Shown here piece by piece: positions 36,373 to 45,305 of a DNA stretch of 64,000 nucleotides. The notes under the pieces were generated by a model. The model was not told the DNA's origin. It saw nothing but the letters and a program-made list of their open reading frames with translations, and made no database searches. The stretch comes from Paenibacillus sp. FSL R10-2782 (GTDB taxonomy: Bacteria; Bacillota; Bacilli; Paenibacillales; Paenibacillaceae): assembly GCF_038592985.1 (NCBI RefSeq), contig NZ_CP151951.1, positions 611,001 to 675,000 on the forward strand, written 5' to 3'. Within the stretch, counting starts at the first letter, position 1. Every line of letters begins with the position of its first letter. The translations under genes and the position numbers were made by a program.

Positions 36373-36438
36373 ATTTAGTTGCGCTCGCAACTAAATGACG
36401 GTTCTAGTGTACAGCAAATTAGTTGCGCACGCAACAAT
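36373..36438. promoter_or_regulatory. Twin MarR-type operator palindromes
   Basis: Site 1 at 36373-36396 is a 24-base palindrome with 11-base arms (ATTTAGTTGCG, centre CT, mirrored). Site 2 at 36419-36438 repeats TTAGTTGCG, centre CA, then CGCAAC (inner arms perfect). Centres are 44 bases apart, about four helical turns. Both lie in the divergent promoter region of the exporter and the MarR gene. Confidence 0.85.
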
Positions 36439-36505
36439 ATTGTTGTAAAATTTGCCTTGGTCCTACCCGAAGATTTGCCATATTTAAGCCACTGAGGTGT
36501 ATTTA

Positions 36506-36928
36506 ATGAGAAAAAAACCGATTGGAAAGCTGATTTCCCACCTGTACCGACGAAATCAAAAAATACTGTCCCAAAAACTGGCTCCTTATGGGATCGGCAG
36601 CGGGGGCCAACACAGCTTTTTAAAGCTTATTTTGCAGCATCCGGGCATTACACAGGAACAGTTGACAAACGAACTTAAATTTGACAAAGCAACTACTGCG
36701 CGTTCTGTGAAACAATTGGAGGAATCGGGTTACATTGAGCGAGAAACGGACCCGAATGATCGACGTTCCCATCTTTTGTTTCCAACGGCCAAGGCATTAG
36801 AATTTTATCCTGTCCTGCAAGGAATCTTGGATGAGTTCAATGCTGATCTTGTCCATAATTTATCTGATGAGGAAGAAGACCTGCTTATCGCTCTGCTGCA
36901 AAAGATTAGTATAGACCCTGGTGAATAA
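36506..36928 (+). CDS. MarR-family transcriptional regulator
   Basis: A 140-residue winged-helix regulator. The DNA-binding part reads PGITQEQLTNELKFDKATTARSVKQLEESGYIERE, followed by the MarR wing DPNDRRSHLLFPTAKA. ATG 36506 with GAGGTG six bases upstream is preferred over GTG 36497. It probably represses the divergent MFS exporter and itself through the twin palindromes. Confidence 0.92.
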   Translation: MRKKPIGKLISHLYRRNQKILSQKLAPYGIGSGGQHSFLKLILQHPGITQEQLTNELKFDKATTARSVKQLEESGYIERETDPNDRRSHLLFPTAKALEFYPVLQGILDEFNADLVHNLSDEEEDLLIALLQKISIDPGE

Positions 36929-36953
36929 AGGTATACAGTGGAATCCTTGGCCG

Positions 36954-36964
36954 CCCCCCCCCCC
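36954..36964. repeat. Run of 11 C
   Basis: A single homopolymeric C tract between the MarR gene and the glycosyltransferase gene. Such runs can vary in length in vivo or in sequencing, and no coding frame crosses it. Confidence 0.8.
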
Positions 36965-37107
36965 ATCGGCTCCAAAATACATCTCCAATAAAATCAAGCC
37001 TGTTTCAATCTTTAGAGGGTGTTTGACTATACCAGGCTAAAGTCATTGAATATATTGTTATCATTCATCTTATTTAAAGGTTTTCAAAAAATGGGGAGGA
37101 GATCACA

Positions 37108-38259
37108 TTGGCTATCCGCTACAGCATCGTCATTCCAACCTATAATCGAGCCCAACAGCTGCTGCTCACACTCGTTTCATTTGAAACACAAACTTATCCG
37201 AAGCATCTATTCGAAGTGATTGTAGCTGATGACGGTTCTACAGATGGAACGAAGGAAATGGTCGAAAGTTTCCAAGCATCCTATCCTCTGATCTATGTTG
37301 CCCATCCAGAACAACGCGGTCGATCTGCCGTTCGAAATTTGGGCCTGCGCCGTGCCAAGGGGTTATACATCATCTTCTGCGACGCTGACTTTTTGGTGTT
37401 ACCTGAATTCATTAGAATTGTGAGCCGTTATCATCGTAAATATCCCAAAGCTGTGCTTTCAGGCTTCCCTCACTCGTGGGATGATGCTTATACCCATTAT
37501 TACCCTGGTTTTTCTCCTGAAGAAAAGGAGCATTGTCGGAGTATACTCACACAATCAGGCTTATGGAACCCTCACGTTGAAGCAGCAAATGAAATTGTCC
37601 CGATCATAACGCCAGAAGATATCCTTCACCAAACGGGTGCATTGTCCAAGGTTATGATCCCTTCCAGAGTTCCCCCAAATATTAAAAAGCAATTTGCCAA
37701 AACGGATGTAGCTCCTTGGACGTTATTAGTTACACGTTGTGTATCCATCAGACGCAGCCATTTGGCTCGTATTGGAGGTTTCAATGAACGGTTTGTACTC
37801 TATGGACTCGAAGACTGGGACCTTGGCTACAGGCTGCATCGATTGAAAATTCCTTTTTATTGCATCAAAGAGGTAGTCGGATATCACCAGGAGCATCCAA
37901 CCCACCTCAGAGGAAACGTTTTAAATACGGAAAATCTAAAAATTATGTTTGAAACCTACGGATTCAATGACTCCTCGTTAAATTTATTCGCCCTTGTACA
38001 TCCATCCCTGGATTTAGAGACTTACAAAAATACGTTGCGGGTACTGCGCAGGGGAAGCCGATCCAAGCAAACACGTTCGTCAGCGCTGTTGTTGAGGAGA
38101 ACACTGCGAATGGCAGCCAGGCAGTTCGTTCAACCAAACCATACCCATGCGTATAAAAAATCATTACGATGGATAAAAAAGAATGCAGAGGGCCGAAAAA
38201 GTCGAGTCGCTCAGGTTTTACGAGACATGGTGCTGAAGTCTGAAAAGCTGGTAGAGTAG
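37108..38259 (+). CDS. Family 2 glycosyltransferase
   Basis: A 383-residue GT-A fold enzyme. The N-terminal YSIVIPTYNRAQQLLLTL, VADDGSTDGTKE (donor binding) and the CDADFLVLPEF stretch with a DAD metal motif are clear. The C-terminal part has YGLEDWDLGYRLHRL (ED acceptor site). It transfers a sugar to an unknown acceptor, perhaps cell-surface or spore polysaccharide. TTG start with GGGGAGGAG upstream. It stands alone, preceded by an 11-C run. Confidence 0.88.
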   Translation: MAIRYSIVIPTYNRAQQLLLTLVSFETQTYPKHLFEVIVADDGSTDGTKEMVESFQASYPLIYVAHPEQRGRSAVRNLGLRRAKGLYIIFCDADFLVLPEFIRIVSRYHRKYPKAVLSGFPHSWDDAYTHYYPGFSPEEKEHCRSILTQSGLWNPHVEAANEIVPIITPEDILHQTGALSKVMIPSRVPPNIKKQFAKTDVAPWTLLVTRCVSIRRSHLARIGGFNERFVLYGLEDWDLGYRLHRLKIPFYCIKEVVGYHQEHPTHLRGNVLNTENLKIMFETYGFNDSSLNLFALVHPSLDLETYKNTLRVLRRGSRSKQTRSSALLLRRTLRMAARQFVQPNHTHAYKKSLRWIKKNAEGRKSRVAQVLRDMVLKSEKLVE

Positions 38260-38335
38260 TATTGCTCGTTTTCAACGTGCAGCTCATACCTATCACATCT
38301 TCCCTATTGTGTGAAGGTAATTCAGGAAATGAAAA

Positions 38336-38361
38336 ATCCACAATCTCACTCGATTGTGGAT
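38336..38361. terminator. Bidirectional hairpin between the GT2 and DUF3995 genes
   Basis: Perfect 10-base arms ATCCACAATC/GATTGTGGAT with a six-base loop. There is little T on either side, so efficiency is uncertain. Confidence 0.55.
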
Positions 38362-38396
38362 ATAGGAGAAAGATTCAATATGGCTACAGACCGTGT

Positions 38397-38825
38397 CTAC
38401 TCCGTACGCAAGAACATAATCATTAAAATGGCTGTTCCCAAAAGGAAACAAAGGGGGGAATAGAGCACACTGTCCCATTTTGCAAAAACGGTTCCTTTCT
38501 TTCTCTTGAAGAACCCTACCCATTTGAAATCTCCTATAGAACGTAAAATAAATAAACAAGACAACAAGCCTGCTCCGTAGGAATAGAAGGGGTTGAAAAG
38601 CAGGAATGGTGTAACTCCCCCTAGTTCCAAGACGAACCAAGCGGCTAAAGCTAGTAAAATGGCTACAATCGCTGTACCTATTTTGGAGGGCTCAAAGAGC
38701 CTATTCGTTCCTGTGCTTGGAATCGCTGCCTTAATGCCTGTTTTTCCACCGAATACCCAATATACATGCATGCCACTCAGTACCAAAAGAATTCCGCCAA
38801 CTGCCCATGTAAGTAAATCCAACAT
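38397..38825 (-). CDS. DUF3995 family membrane protein
   Basis: A 142-residue protein with four hydrophobic helices. The first segment with LSGMHVYWVFGGKTGIKAAIPS is typical of DUF3995, whose function is unknown. It starts 12 bases after the TetR gene on the same strand and is probably controlled by it, consistent with an exported-compound or membrane-stress role. Confidence 0.82.
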   Translation of the reverse strand: MLDLLTWAVGGILLVLSGMHVYWVFGGKTGIKAAIPSTGTNRLFEPSKIGTAIVAILLALAAWFVLELGGVTPFLLFNPFYSYGAGLLSCLFILRSIGDFKWVGFFKRKKGTVFAKWDSVLYSPLCFLLGTAILMIMFLRTE

Positions 38826-38837
38826 GTGACATCCTCC

Positions 38838-39392
38838 TTAAACTGAAATCCACTCCGTCCAAATCATGTGAATATGTTGCTGAATGGCTTCATCACTTAA
38901 CGTCTCTTGTTTGTGCCGCTCATACCACCCTAAGTAATAATGGTACAACATCCATGATCTCTGGAGGGCTTTCTCTGGCTGCATACCCTTTTGGATAAAT
39001 AACTGCTGCATAAACTCCATTCTCATTTGTTCCACTTCATCCAGAATGGAGTGATACGTACCATCCTTCAATGACAGCTTCCGTAGATAAAACAAGAAAT
39101 CGCCCCGTTTCGTCGTCCCGAACATCCGGGTCAGCACGTCTCTGATTCGTTCGTCTGCGGTAGCATGGATGATGGACGCTGCAATAACCTGTTGTGTTGT
39201 CTGTTCCTTCCATGTCTCAACAATCTGTCTAATATAGCTGCTGCGATTGTTAAAATACCAATAAAAACTGCTTTTGCTGCATCCTAAAGAAACAGCCATT
39301 TTTTCGATAACGAGCTGCTCGATTCCACCCTGTTCAAACCGTTTGATTCCTTCTTGGATCCATTGCTCTTCTGTGACAATGATTTTGGGCAA
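38838..39392 (-). CDS. TetR/AcrR-family transcriptional regulator
   Basis: A 184-residue regulator. The N-terminal helix-turn-helix is IVTEEQWIQEGIKRFEQGG... with LGCSKSSFYWYFNNRSSYIRQIV, the classical TetR pattern. The C-terminal ligand domain is helical. It heads a two-gene unit with the DUF3995 protein and probably represses it. AAAGGAAAG lies upstream of ATG. Confidence 0.9.
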   Translation of the reverse strand: MPKIIVTEEQWIQEGIKRFEQGGIEQLVIEKMAVSLGCSKSSFYWYFNNRSSYIRQIVETWKEQTTQQVIAASIIHATADERIRDVLTRMFGTTKRGDFLFYLRKLSLKDGTYHSILDEVEQMRMEFMQQLFIQKGMQPEKALQRSWMLYHYYLGWYERHKQETLSDEAIQQHIHMIWTEWISV

Positions 39393-39535
39393 CTTTCCTT
39401 TCCCCCTCTTTTTTTGTACGATACCGTCTAGATGAGTATTATATTACAGCGTTTTTTGAGTCGTGTAAACATATGGACATCCGTTCTCACAACCAGATTA
39501 TGAATATGAGGAGTGAAACTTACATAAACAGCCAC

Positions 39536-39564
39536 TTGAAATAGCTGCGGATTTGATCTATAAT
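39536..39564 (+). promoter_or_regulatory. SigA promoter of the thrS T-box leader
   Basis: TTGAAA, a 17-base spacer, TATAAT. Transcription should start near 39571, about 385 bases before thrS. Confidence 0.82.
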
Positions 39565-39570
39565 GCTGTA

Positions 39571-39902
39571 GCATATAGTGATATTCAAGGCATTGACCAA
39601 AGACATGATTTCCTTGAAGGGCCGTTCAGAGAGAAAAGACTTGGCTGAGAGCTTTTCCGGCAACCGCATGTGAAGTTACCCCTTTGTAGCCGTGACGTTG
39701 AACCTGTAGCTGTGCAATGTGACAGTGACATCAGTAAGCGCCTACCGATTGATCCCCGTTAACGGATACCAATGGAGGGTCACGCATGTCGTGCATAAGC
39801 ATGTTTTAATGAACATGAATGTACGTGCAGGAGCGGACCGAACTAGGGTGGAACCACGAGCTGAACGCACTCGTCCCTTGAGGGAGAGAGGCGTTTTTTT
39901 GC
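39571..39902 (+). ncRNA. T-box riboswitch (threonine)
   Basis: The T-box sequence AGGGTGGAACCACG is at 39845-39858, directly before a terminator (AACGC...GCGTT, 39864-39900). Stem I closes through TGACC (39594-39598) and GGTCA (39778-39782). The specifier ACC, threonine, is at 39768-39770 in the loop between GGA and ATGG. CAGAGAG and GGCTGAGAG match conserved Stem I elements. Uncharged tRNA-Thr should pair with TGGA in the antiterminator bulge and turn thrS on. Confidence 0.93.
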
Positions 39903-39954
39903 GTTCAATTTTGATATATAGCATGTACCTACAATTTGAATGGAGGCTTTAATC

Positions 39955-41868
39955 GTGAGTATTCAGGTGAAATTGCCAGATGGAGCGGTACGCGAGTACG
40001 AGCAGGGCGTAACAATCGCTGATGTGGCGGGTTCGATCAGCTCCGGGCTGAAAAAGAACGCAGTAGCAGGTAAAGTGAATGGGAAGGCTGTGGATCTGAA
40101 CACCGTTTTGGAGCAGAACGTTGATCTTGAAATTATTACGCTGGACGGTGCGGACGGTCTGGAAATTTATCGTCACAGCACAGCGCATTTGCTGGCACAA
40201 GCCCTCAAACGCATTTATGGCGAGAAAAACGTAAAGCTGGGTATTGGTCCGGTCATTGACAGCGGCTTCTACTATGACATTGATATCGAAAACCCGTTGT
40301 CCGTTGACGATCTGGCGAAGATCGAGAAGGAAATGACGAAGATTGCCCAGGAAAATCTGCCGATTACACGTCGTGTGGTCAGCCGTGAGGAAGCAACTCG
40401 TATTTTTGGAGAGCTGGAAGATCCATTGAAGCTGGAACTGATTCGTGATTTGCCGGAGGAAGCGGAAATTACGATCTATGATCAGGGCGAATTTTTTGAC
40501 CTGTGTCGTGGGCCGCATTTGCCATCTACAGGCCGCATTAAAGCTTTTAAACTGCTGAGTGTAGCAGGCGCATACTGGAGAGGCGATTCCAACAACAAGA
40601 TGCTGCAACGTATCTACGGAACTGCATTCCCGAAAAAAGCACAGCTAGACGAGCATCTGCACTTGCTGGAGGAAGCGAAAAAACGCGACCACCGCAAGCT
40701 GGGTAAAGAGCTGGAGCTGTTCATGTTCTCCGAGGAAGCACCGGGTATGCCGTTCTATCTTCCTAAAGGTATGGTTGTCCGTACTGCACTGGAGGATTAC
40801 TCCCGTGAAATTCAACGCTTGCATGGCTATGAGGAAGTACGCACACCGCTGATGATGAACAATCGTCTGTGGGAGCAATCGGGACACTATGAGCATTACA
40901 AGGAAAATATGTACTTCTCCGAAGTGGATGAAACTACGTTTGCTCTGAAACCGATGAACTGCCCGGGGCATATGCTTGTGTTTAAAAATGAGCTTCATTC
41001 CTACCGCGATCTGCCGATTCGTATCTCCGAATTTGGACAAGTGCATCGTCATGAGCTGTCTGGCGCGTTGAACGGTATGATGCGTGTTCGTACTTTCTGT
41101 CAGGATGATGCGCATATTTTTGTTACTCCGGGTCAGATTGAGCAAGAGATTACAGATGTCATCAAGCTGATTAACGAAATGTATAGTGTGTTTGGCTTTG
41201 ATTTTACAGTGGAGCTGTCCACACGTCCGGATGACTTTATGGGCGAGCCAGCGCTGTGGGATCAGGCGGAGCAAGCTCTGCAAAACGTGCTGGATCACCT
41301 GGGCATCAGCTACCGTATCAATGCGGGAGATGGAGCGTTTTACGGTCCGAAAATCGACTTCCACATTCTCGATGCACTCAAACGTAGCTGGCAGTGCGGA
41401 ACGATCCAATTGGACTTCCAAATGCCAGAGAAGTTCGACCTCACCTATGTGGGCGAGGACAACCAGAAGCACCGTCCAGTCGTTATTCACCGTGCCATCT
41501 ACGGTTCGATTGACCGCTTCATGGGCATCCTGACCGAGCATTTTACAGGTGCGTTCCCATTGTGGCTGGCTCCTGTTCATGCGAAGCTGTTGCCTGTATC
41601 CGAGAACTATATCGAGACTGCCAATGAGATACAGGAAGCGCTGCTGCAAGCGGGTCTGCGTGTCGAAGTAGATACTCGCAATGAGAAGCTTGGTTATAAA
41701 ATCCGCGAGGCACAATTGGAAAAGGTTCCATATATGTTCGTCATCGGTGAAAATGAAAAAACAACCGGTACTGTAGCGGTTCGCAAACGTGGCGAAGGCG
41801 ATCTGGGATCGCTCAGCATTGCTGACATCGTTGAGAAAATCAGCACTGAAATTCGAGAGAAGCAATAA
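39955..41868 (+). CDS. thrS: Threonyl-tRNA synthetase
   Basis: A 637-residue class II aminoacyl-tRNA synthetase. The order is an N-terminal TGS domain, editing domain with HSTAHLLAQALKRIYG and the downstream Cys/His set (DLCRGPHLPSTG), catalytic core with CPGHMLVF zinc Cys and FCQDDAHIF, and the anticodon domain. Full length for the family. GTG 39955 with TGGAGG eight bases upstream is chosen over ATG 39940. It is controlled by the preceding T-box. Confidence 0.97.
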   Translation: MSIQVKLPDGAVREYEQGVTIADVAGSISSGLKKNAVAGKVNGKAVDLNTVLEQNVDLEIITLDGADGLEIYRHSTAHLLAQALKRIYGEKNVKLGIGPVIDSGFYYDIDIENPLSVDDLAKIEKEMTKIAQENLPITRRVVSREEATRIFGELEDPLKLELIRDLPEEAEITIYDQGEFFDLCRGPHLPSTGRIKAFKLLSVAGAYWRGDSNNKMLQRIYGTAFPKKAQLDEHLHLLEEAKKRDHRKLGKELELFMFSEEAPGMPFYLPKGMVVRTALEDYSREIQRLHGYEEVRTPLMMNNRLWEQSGHYEHYKENMYFSEVDETTFALKPMNCPGHMLVFKNELHSYRDLPIRISEFGQVHRHELSGALNGMMRVRTFCQDDAHIFVTPGQIEQEITDVIKLINEMYSVFGFDFTVELSTRPDDFMGEPALWDQAEQALQNVLDHLGISYRINAGDGAFYGPKIDFHILDALKRSWQCGTIQLDFQMPEKFDLTYVGEDNQKHRPVVIHRAIYGSIDRFMGILTEHFTGAFPLWLAPVHAKLLPVSENYIETANEIQEALLQAGLRVEVDTRNEKLGYKIREAQLEKVPYMFVIGENEKTTGTVAVRKRGEGDLGSLSIADIVEKISTEIREKQ

Positions 41869-41911
41869 ACTCTGAATAAAAGAAATAGAGCAAGACAAAA
41901 AAATATAGAGC

Positions 41912-41957
41912 AAAGAGCGCTCAAGCCACGATAAAAGTGGTTTTGAGCGCTCTTTAT
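41912..41957 (+). terminator. Terminator of thrS
   Basis: AAAGAGCGCTCAA with CCAC pairs with GTGG and TTGAGCGCTCTTT, followed by ATTTATATA. Confidence 0.85.
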
Positions 41958-42069
41958 TTATATAATCAGGATTTTTGCAAAATCCTCATAATGCATAATT
42001 AGCAATGCTGAGGCTGAACGAGGCTGTTGACGCCTCAGCCCAATGTTCAAGGATCATGTACACCAATGT

Positions 42070-42873
42070 CTAGCAGGTCTGTGGCCGGGATTCGGTGTGA
42101 TCCGTGGCAAGGGAGAGTGTCTTCGAAGAGGATTCCGCAGCAGTTGGATGCTCCGGGGAGTCTGCTTGCTCCTGTTCCTCGCTGAGGGACAAGATTTCGC
42201 CGCGCAGCTTGAGCATTTTCTGATCCAGCTCATAGGTTGCACGCGCAGCCTCGGATAATCCGTTAACGACATGCTCAGGCACTTTCTTATCGAACTTATA
42301 GTACAGAATATGCTCCATGCTGGCCCAGAAATCCATAGCCAGTGTGCGGAGCTGAATTTCAACCTTGATCCAGCGCGTACCTTCAAACAGAATTAGCGGA
42401 ACTTCTACAATCACATGAAGGCTCTGATAGCCGTTGGGCTTGGGTTGGGCAATATAGTCCTTGATCTCCAGAATACGGATGTCTTCCCGTGTGCGCAGGT
42501 GATCCATCAGGCGGTAAATATCTTTCACAAAAGCACACACGACTCGCATTCCCGCGATGTCATGAATTTCACGCAGTATATTGTCCAGGGTGACTTCATA
42601 CCCTTTGCGTCGAACCTTTTCCACAATGCTGTGAGGCTCTTTGATTCGGGTCTTGATATGCTCAATCGGGCTAAAGCCGTCCATCAGCTTCCATTCGGTC
42701 TGAATCAGCTTGATTTTGTTCTTTAATTCCTCCAGAGCCAACTGATAAAGGACCGGGATTTTTCTCCATTCCTCCAGTTGCTTGGCGTTAACTCCATTCT
42801 GCTCCAGCTGTAGCTGAAATTCCTGTAAGGGCAAAGGGACAGCATTCAAGTGCTTCCAATCCGGTTCATTCAC
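42070..42873 (-). CDS. Small alarmone synthetase (RelQ/YjbM-like GTP pyrophosphokinase)
   Basis: A 267-residue protein with one RelA/SpoT synthetase domain. Motifs are HDIAGMRVVCAFVKDIYRLMDHL, KDYIAQPKPNGYQSLHVIVEVP and VEIQLRTLAMDFWASMEHILYYK. It lacks the hydrolase, TGS and ACT domains of long Rel proteins, so it should only make (p)ppGpp. It is longer than RelQ (about 211) because of an acidic C-terminal tail. GTG 42873 has TTAGGAGA upstream; a GTG at 42930 without a good site is possible. Confidence 0.9.
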   Translation of the reverse strand: MNEPDWKHLNAVPLPLQEFQLQLEQNGVNAKQLEEWRKIPVLYQLALEELKNKIKLIQTEWKLMDGFSPIEHIKTRIKEPHSIVEKVRRKGYEVTLDNILREIHDIAGMRVVCAFVKDIYRLMDHLRTREDIRILEIKDYIAQPKPNGYQSLHVIVEVPLILFEGTRWIKVEIQLRTLAMDFWASMEHILYYKFDKKVPEHVVNGLSEAARATYELDQKMLKLRGEILSLSEEQEQADSPEHPTAAESSSKTLSLATDHTESRPQTC

Positions 42874-43013
42874 AGGCCATTCTCCTAAGTGAGGCTTACG
42901 ATGTCCTCGTTCTATTTCGTAAATATGCACTACCGTATATATTGTACACTATGTCAAAACCTACAGGCAAAGGAGAAGAGGGAGCGGGAAGAAAAAAAGG
43001 ATAACAATTTGTA

Positions 43014-43072
43014 TTGTAAAACCGAGTAAACCGATGTATAATTGCTGAAATGTTGCTTCGAAGCATTTTTTT
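43014..43072 (+). promoter_or_regulatory. luxS promoter and early leader hairpin
   Basis: TTGTAA (43014-43019), a 17-base spacer, TATAAT (43037-43042). The predicted transcript begins near 43049 and at once contains the palindrome TGCTTCGAAGCA (43053-43064) and seven T. The hairpin could protect the 5' end or work as a very early attenuator. Confidence 0.6.
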
Positions 43073-43140
43073 AAAAATTACATGAAGCTCTGTTATAGTC
43101 ATCTATTCAATATAAATTACAGAAAAAGAGGTCGAGAGAA

Positions 43141-43602
43141 ATGGCAAAAGTAGAAAGCTTTCAACTAGATCACACGATTGTAAAAGCCCCTTATGTAAGA
43201 GCAGCTGGAGTAGAGCATGACGAAAAAGGAAGCACAGTCCAAAAGTATGACTTGAGATTTTTACAGCCGAATGAGGATGCGATTCCAACAGCCGCTGTAC
43301 ATACACTGGAACACTTGTTGGCGACGTATTTGAGAGATGAAATTAAAGGGATTATCGATATTTCTCCAATGGGATGCAGAACCGGGTTTTATTTGATTCT
43401 TTGGAACGAGCATGAGCCCGAGGAAATTGCAGTCGCTTTGGAAAAAACCTTGAAAAGAATTCTGGAAACCACGGAGGTTCCGGCTGTTACACCTTTGGAA
43501 TGCGGGAACTACAAGGACCACTCTCTTTTCTCAGCACAGGAATATGTGAAAATTGTATTGGAAGCGGGTATTAGCCGAGATCCTTTCGAAAGAGTATTGT
43601 AA
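43141..43602 (+). CDS. luxS: S-ribosylhomocysteine lyase (AI-2 synthesis)
   Basis: A 153-residue metalloenzyme that splits S-ribosylhomocysteine into homocysteine and DPD, the AI-2 precursor. The HTLEH motif gives His54, Glu57 and His58; the catalytic Cys79 is in MGCRTGFYL; the third metal ligand Cys121 is in ECGNYKDHS. The length is normal. It is the first gene of luxS-SDR-metQ, with a 3-base gap to the next gene, linking the activated-methyl cycle to methionine uptake. Confidence 0.97.
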   Translation: MAKVESFQLDHTIVKAPYVRAAGVEHDEKGSTVQKYDLRFLQPNEDAIPTAAVHTLEHLLATYLRDEIKGIIDISPMGCRTGFYLILWNEHEPEEIAVALEKTLKRILETTEVPAVTPLECGNYKDHSLFSAQEYVKIVLEAGISRDPFERVL

Positions 43603-43605
43603 TTT

Positions 43606-44376
43606 ATGATTTCGATCGACCTATCTCATCAGACAGCGGTAGTGACAGGTGGCAAGTCAGGCATAGGCAAGGGAATTGTAGAGCTTTTTATTCAAAGCGG
43701 GGCCAAAGTGATTTCTGCTGATATTTCTTATGAAGAGCCGTATCGAGTGGTTCATCCGCAGTTGGTTGAAACTCACTTGGACATTTCCAGGCCGGACGAT
43801 ATTGAGAGATGGTGCAATGTACTGTTCAGCGAAACGGGAGTTCCCGATATATTGGTAAACTGTGCGGGCACTTCCACGATGGACTATGTCATTGATAGCG
43901 AGTTAGCAGACTGGGAGAAGGTATTTTCTATTAATTCAACTGGATTGTATGTGGCGTCCAAACGTTTTGCCAAAGAAATGGTGAATGCTCATAAGCCGGG
44001 ACGAATTATTCAAATCGCTTCACAGGCTGGAAAAAATGGATATCGGGCAATGGGAGGGTATTGCGCCTCCAAGCACGCGGTTCTCGGATTAACCAAGGTC
44101 ATGGCGATTGAGCTTGCACCGCAAAATATTTTGGTTAATGCGGTCTGTCCCGGCATTGTGGAAACGCCGATGAAGCATCGGGAACGGATTGAGGGGGGCG
44201 TCATTCGTGGAATGACCGCTCAAGAAATATATGAGGAGGATTGTTCTCAGGTACCTCTGGGAAGAACGGCCGAGGTGGAGGACGTCGCCAATGTGGTGCT
44301 GTTTTTGGCAAGTCCGCTTTCTGCCTATATGACAGGGCAAGCGATTAATGTTACAGGCGGAATGACGATGCACTAG
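43606..44376 (+). CDS. Short-chain dehydrogenase in the luxS operon
   Basis: A 256-residue classical SDR. The cofactor motif GKSGIGKG near the N-terminus, NCAGTS (NAG-like), catalytic YCASK and a C-terminal LASPLSAYMTGQAINVTGGMT are present. The DI in SADISYEEP after beta-2 favours NAD+ over NADPH, an inference only. The location between luxS and metQ, without promoter or gap, suggests work on a product of the methyl cycle or of DPD, but the substrate is unknown. Confidence 0.9.
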   Translation: MISIDLSHQTAVVTGGKSGIGKGIVELFIQSGAKVISADISYEEPYRVVHPQLVETHLDISRPDDIERWCNVLFSETGVPDILVNCAGTSTMDYVIDSELADWEKVFSINSTGLYVASKRFAKEMVNAHKPGRIIQIASQAGKNGYRAMGGYCASKHAVLGLTKVMAIELAPQNILVNAVCPGIVETPMKHRERIEGGVIRGMTAQEIYEEDCSQVPLGRTAEVEDVANVVLFLASPLSAYMTGQAINVTGGMTMH

Positions 44377-44394
44377 ATCTGGGGGGAAGTAGAG

Positions 44395-45267
44395 ATGAGG
44401 AAATCATTCGTTTTACTATTGGGAATCAGTTTATTATTAGTAGCTGCAGGATGTGGCAATAAAAGCTCTGACAGTAGTGGTGCCAGCTCCACTTCCGGTT
44501 CGGAAACACAGAAAATAGTCATCGGCTCCATGGGCTCGGACGCACAGATCTGGAAGCATATTGCCCAGTCTCAAGCAGCCAAGGATGCCAAGCTGGACAT
44601 TCAAGTGAAGGAAATTAACGGAGGAATCGAAACGAACAATGCCACCAAGGAAGGCGAAGTGGATGTGAATGCATTCCAGTCGTGGGCTTATCTCGTTACC
44701 TATAACAAGGAAAGCAAGGCAGATTTGAAGGCTATTGCCACAACCTATCTGGAGCCGATGGGTATCTACTCACAAAAATTCAAAAGCATTGATGAAGTGA
44801 CGGACGGGGCTTTGGTGGCTTTGGCAGATAATCCGGCCAATACGGCAAGAGGTTTGAAGCTGTTGGAGGCATCCGGCCTAATTAAGCTGAAAGCAGATTT
44901 TGATGATGCTTTAGGCACGGTCAATGATATCACCAGCAATCCTAAAAACCTGAAATTTGAGCTGATCGACGATAAAACAGGGCCGCGTGTGATTCAGGAT
45001 GTGGGCTTGGTATTGATCGGGAACACGATTGCTCTAGAGGGTGGCCTGAATGTACTTAAAGATTCTTTGTTCCACGAAGAGATCAGTCAGGCGACTAAAA
45101 ATAATATCAATGTCCTGGTTACCTCATCCGATAAGGCGAATGACAAAGGACTTCAAAAGTTGGCAGATCTGTATCATAGCGAGGATACCCAAAAATACAT
45201 TAAAGATGAATTTGGCGGCACCAAAGTAGAGGTTAAAGAGCCTGTTTCTTATTTGGAAGGAAAGTAA
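44395..45267 (+). CDS. metQ: MetQ/NlpA-type methionine-binding lipoprotein
   Basis: A 290-residue substrate-binding lipoprotein. The lipobox is LVAAGC. The NLPA-family core includes VDVNAFQSWAYL, the ADNPANTARGL segment and FHEEISQATKNNI. MetQ normally feeds MetN/MetI, but no ATPase or permease gene is next to it, so it must use a distant pair or a different one. GGGGGGAAG lies upstream of ATG. It is cotranscribed with luxS and the SDR, which suits methionine salvage. Confidence 0.92.
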   Translation: MRKSFVLLLGISLLLVAAGCGNKSSDSSGASSTSGSETQKIVIGSMGSDAQIWKHIAQSQAAKDAKLDIQVKEINGGIETNNATKEGEVDVNAFQSWAYLVTYNKESKADLKAIATTYLEPMGIYSQKFKSIDEVTDGALVALADNPANTARGLKLLEASGLIKLKADFDDALGTVNDITSNPKNLKFELIDDKTGPRVIQDVGLVLIGNTIALEGGLNVLKDSLFHEEISQATKNNINVLVTSSDKANDKGLQKLADLYHSEDTQKYIKDEFGGTKVEVKEPVSYLEGK

Positions 45268-45305
45268 TACTCGGAAGTAGTAGTCGTTAAAATCATAGTT
45301 GAGCG

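Noticed and set aside
39719..39952. 77-codon ORF inside the thrS leader
   Set aside because: The sequence is explained by the T-box structure, and the frame runs through the conserved T-box motif and terminator.
40645..41913. 422-codon minus-strand ORF opposite thrS
   Set aside because: It is an antisense shadow of a highly conserved synthetase gene, without a ribosome-binding site or domain.
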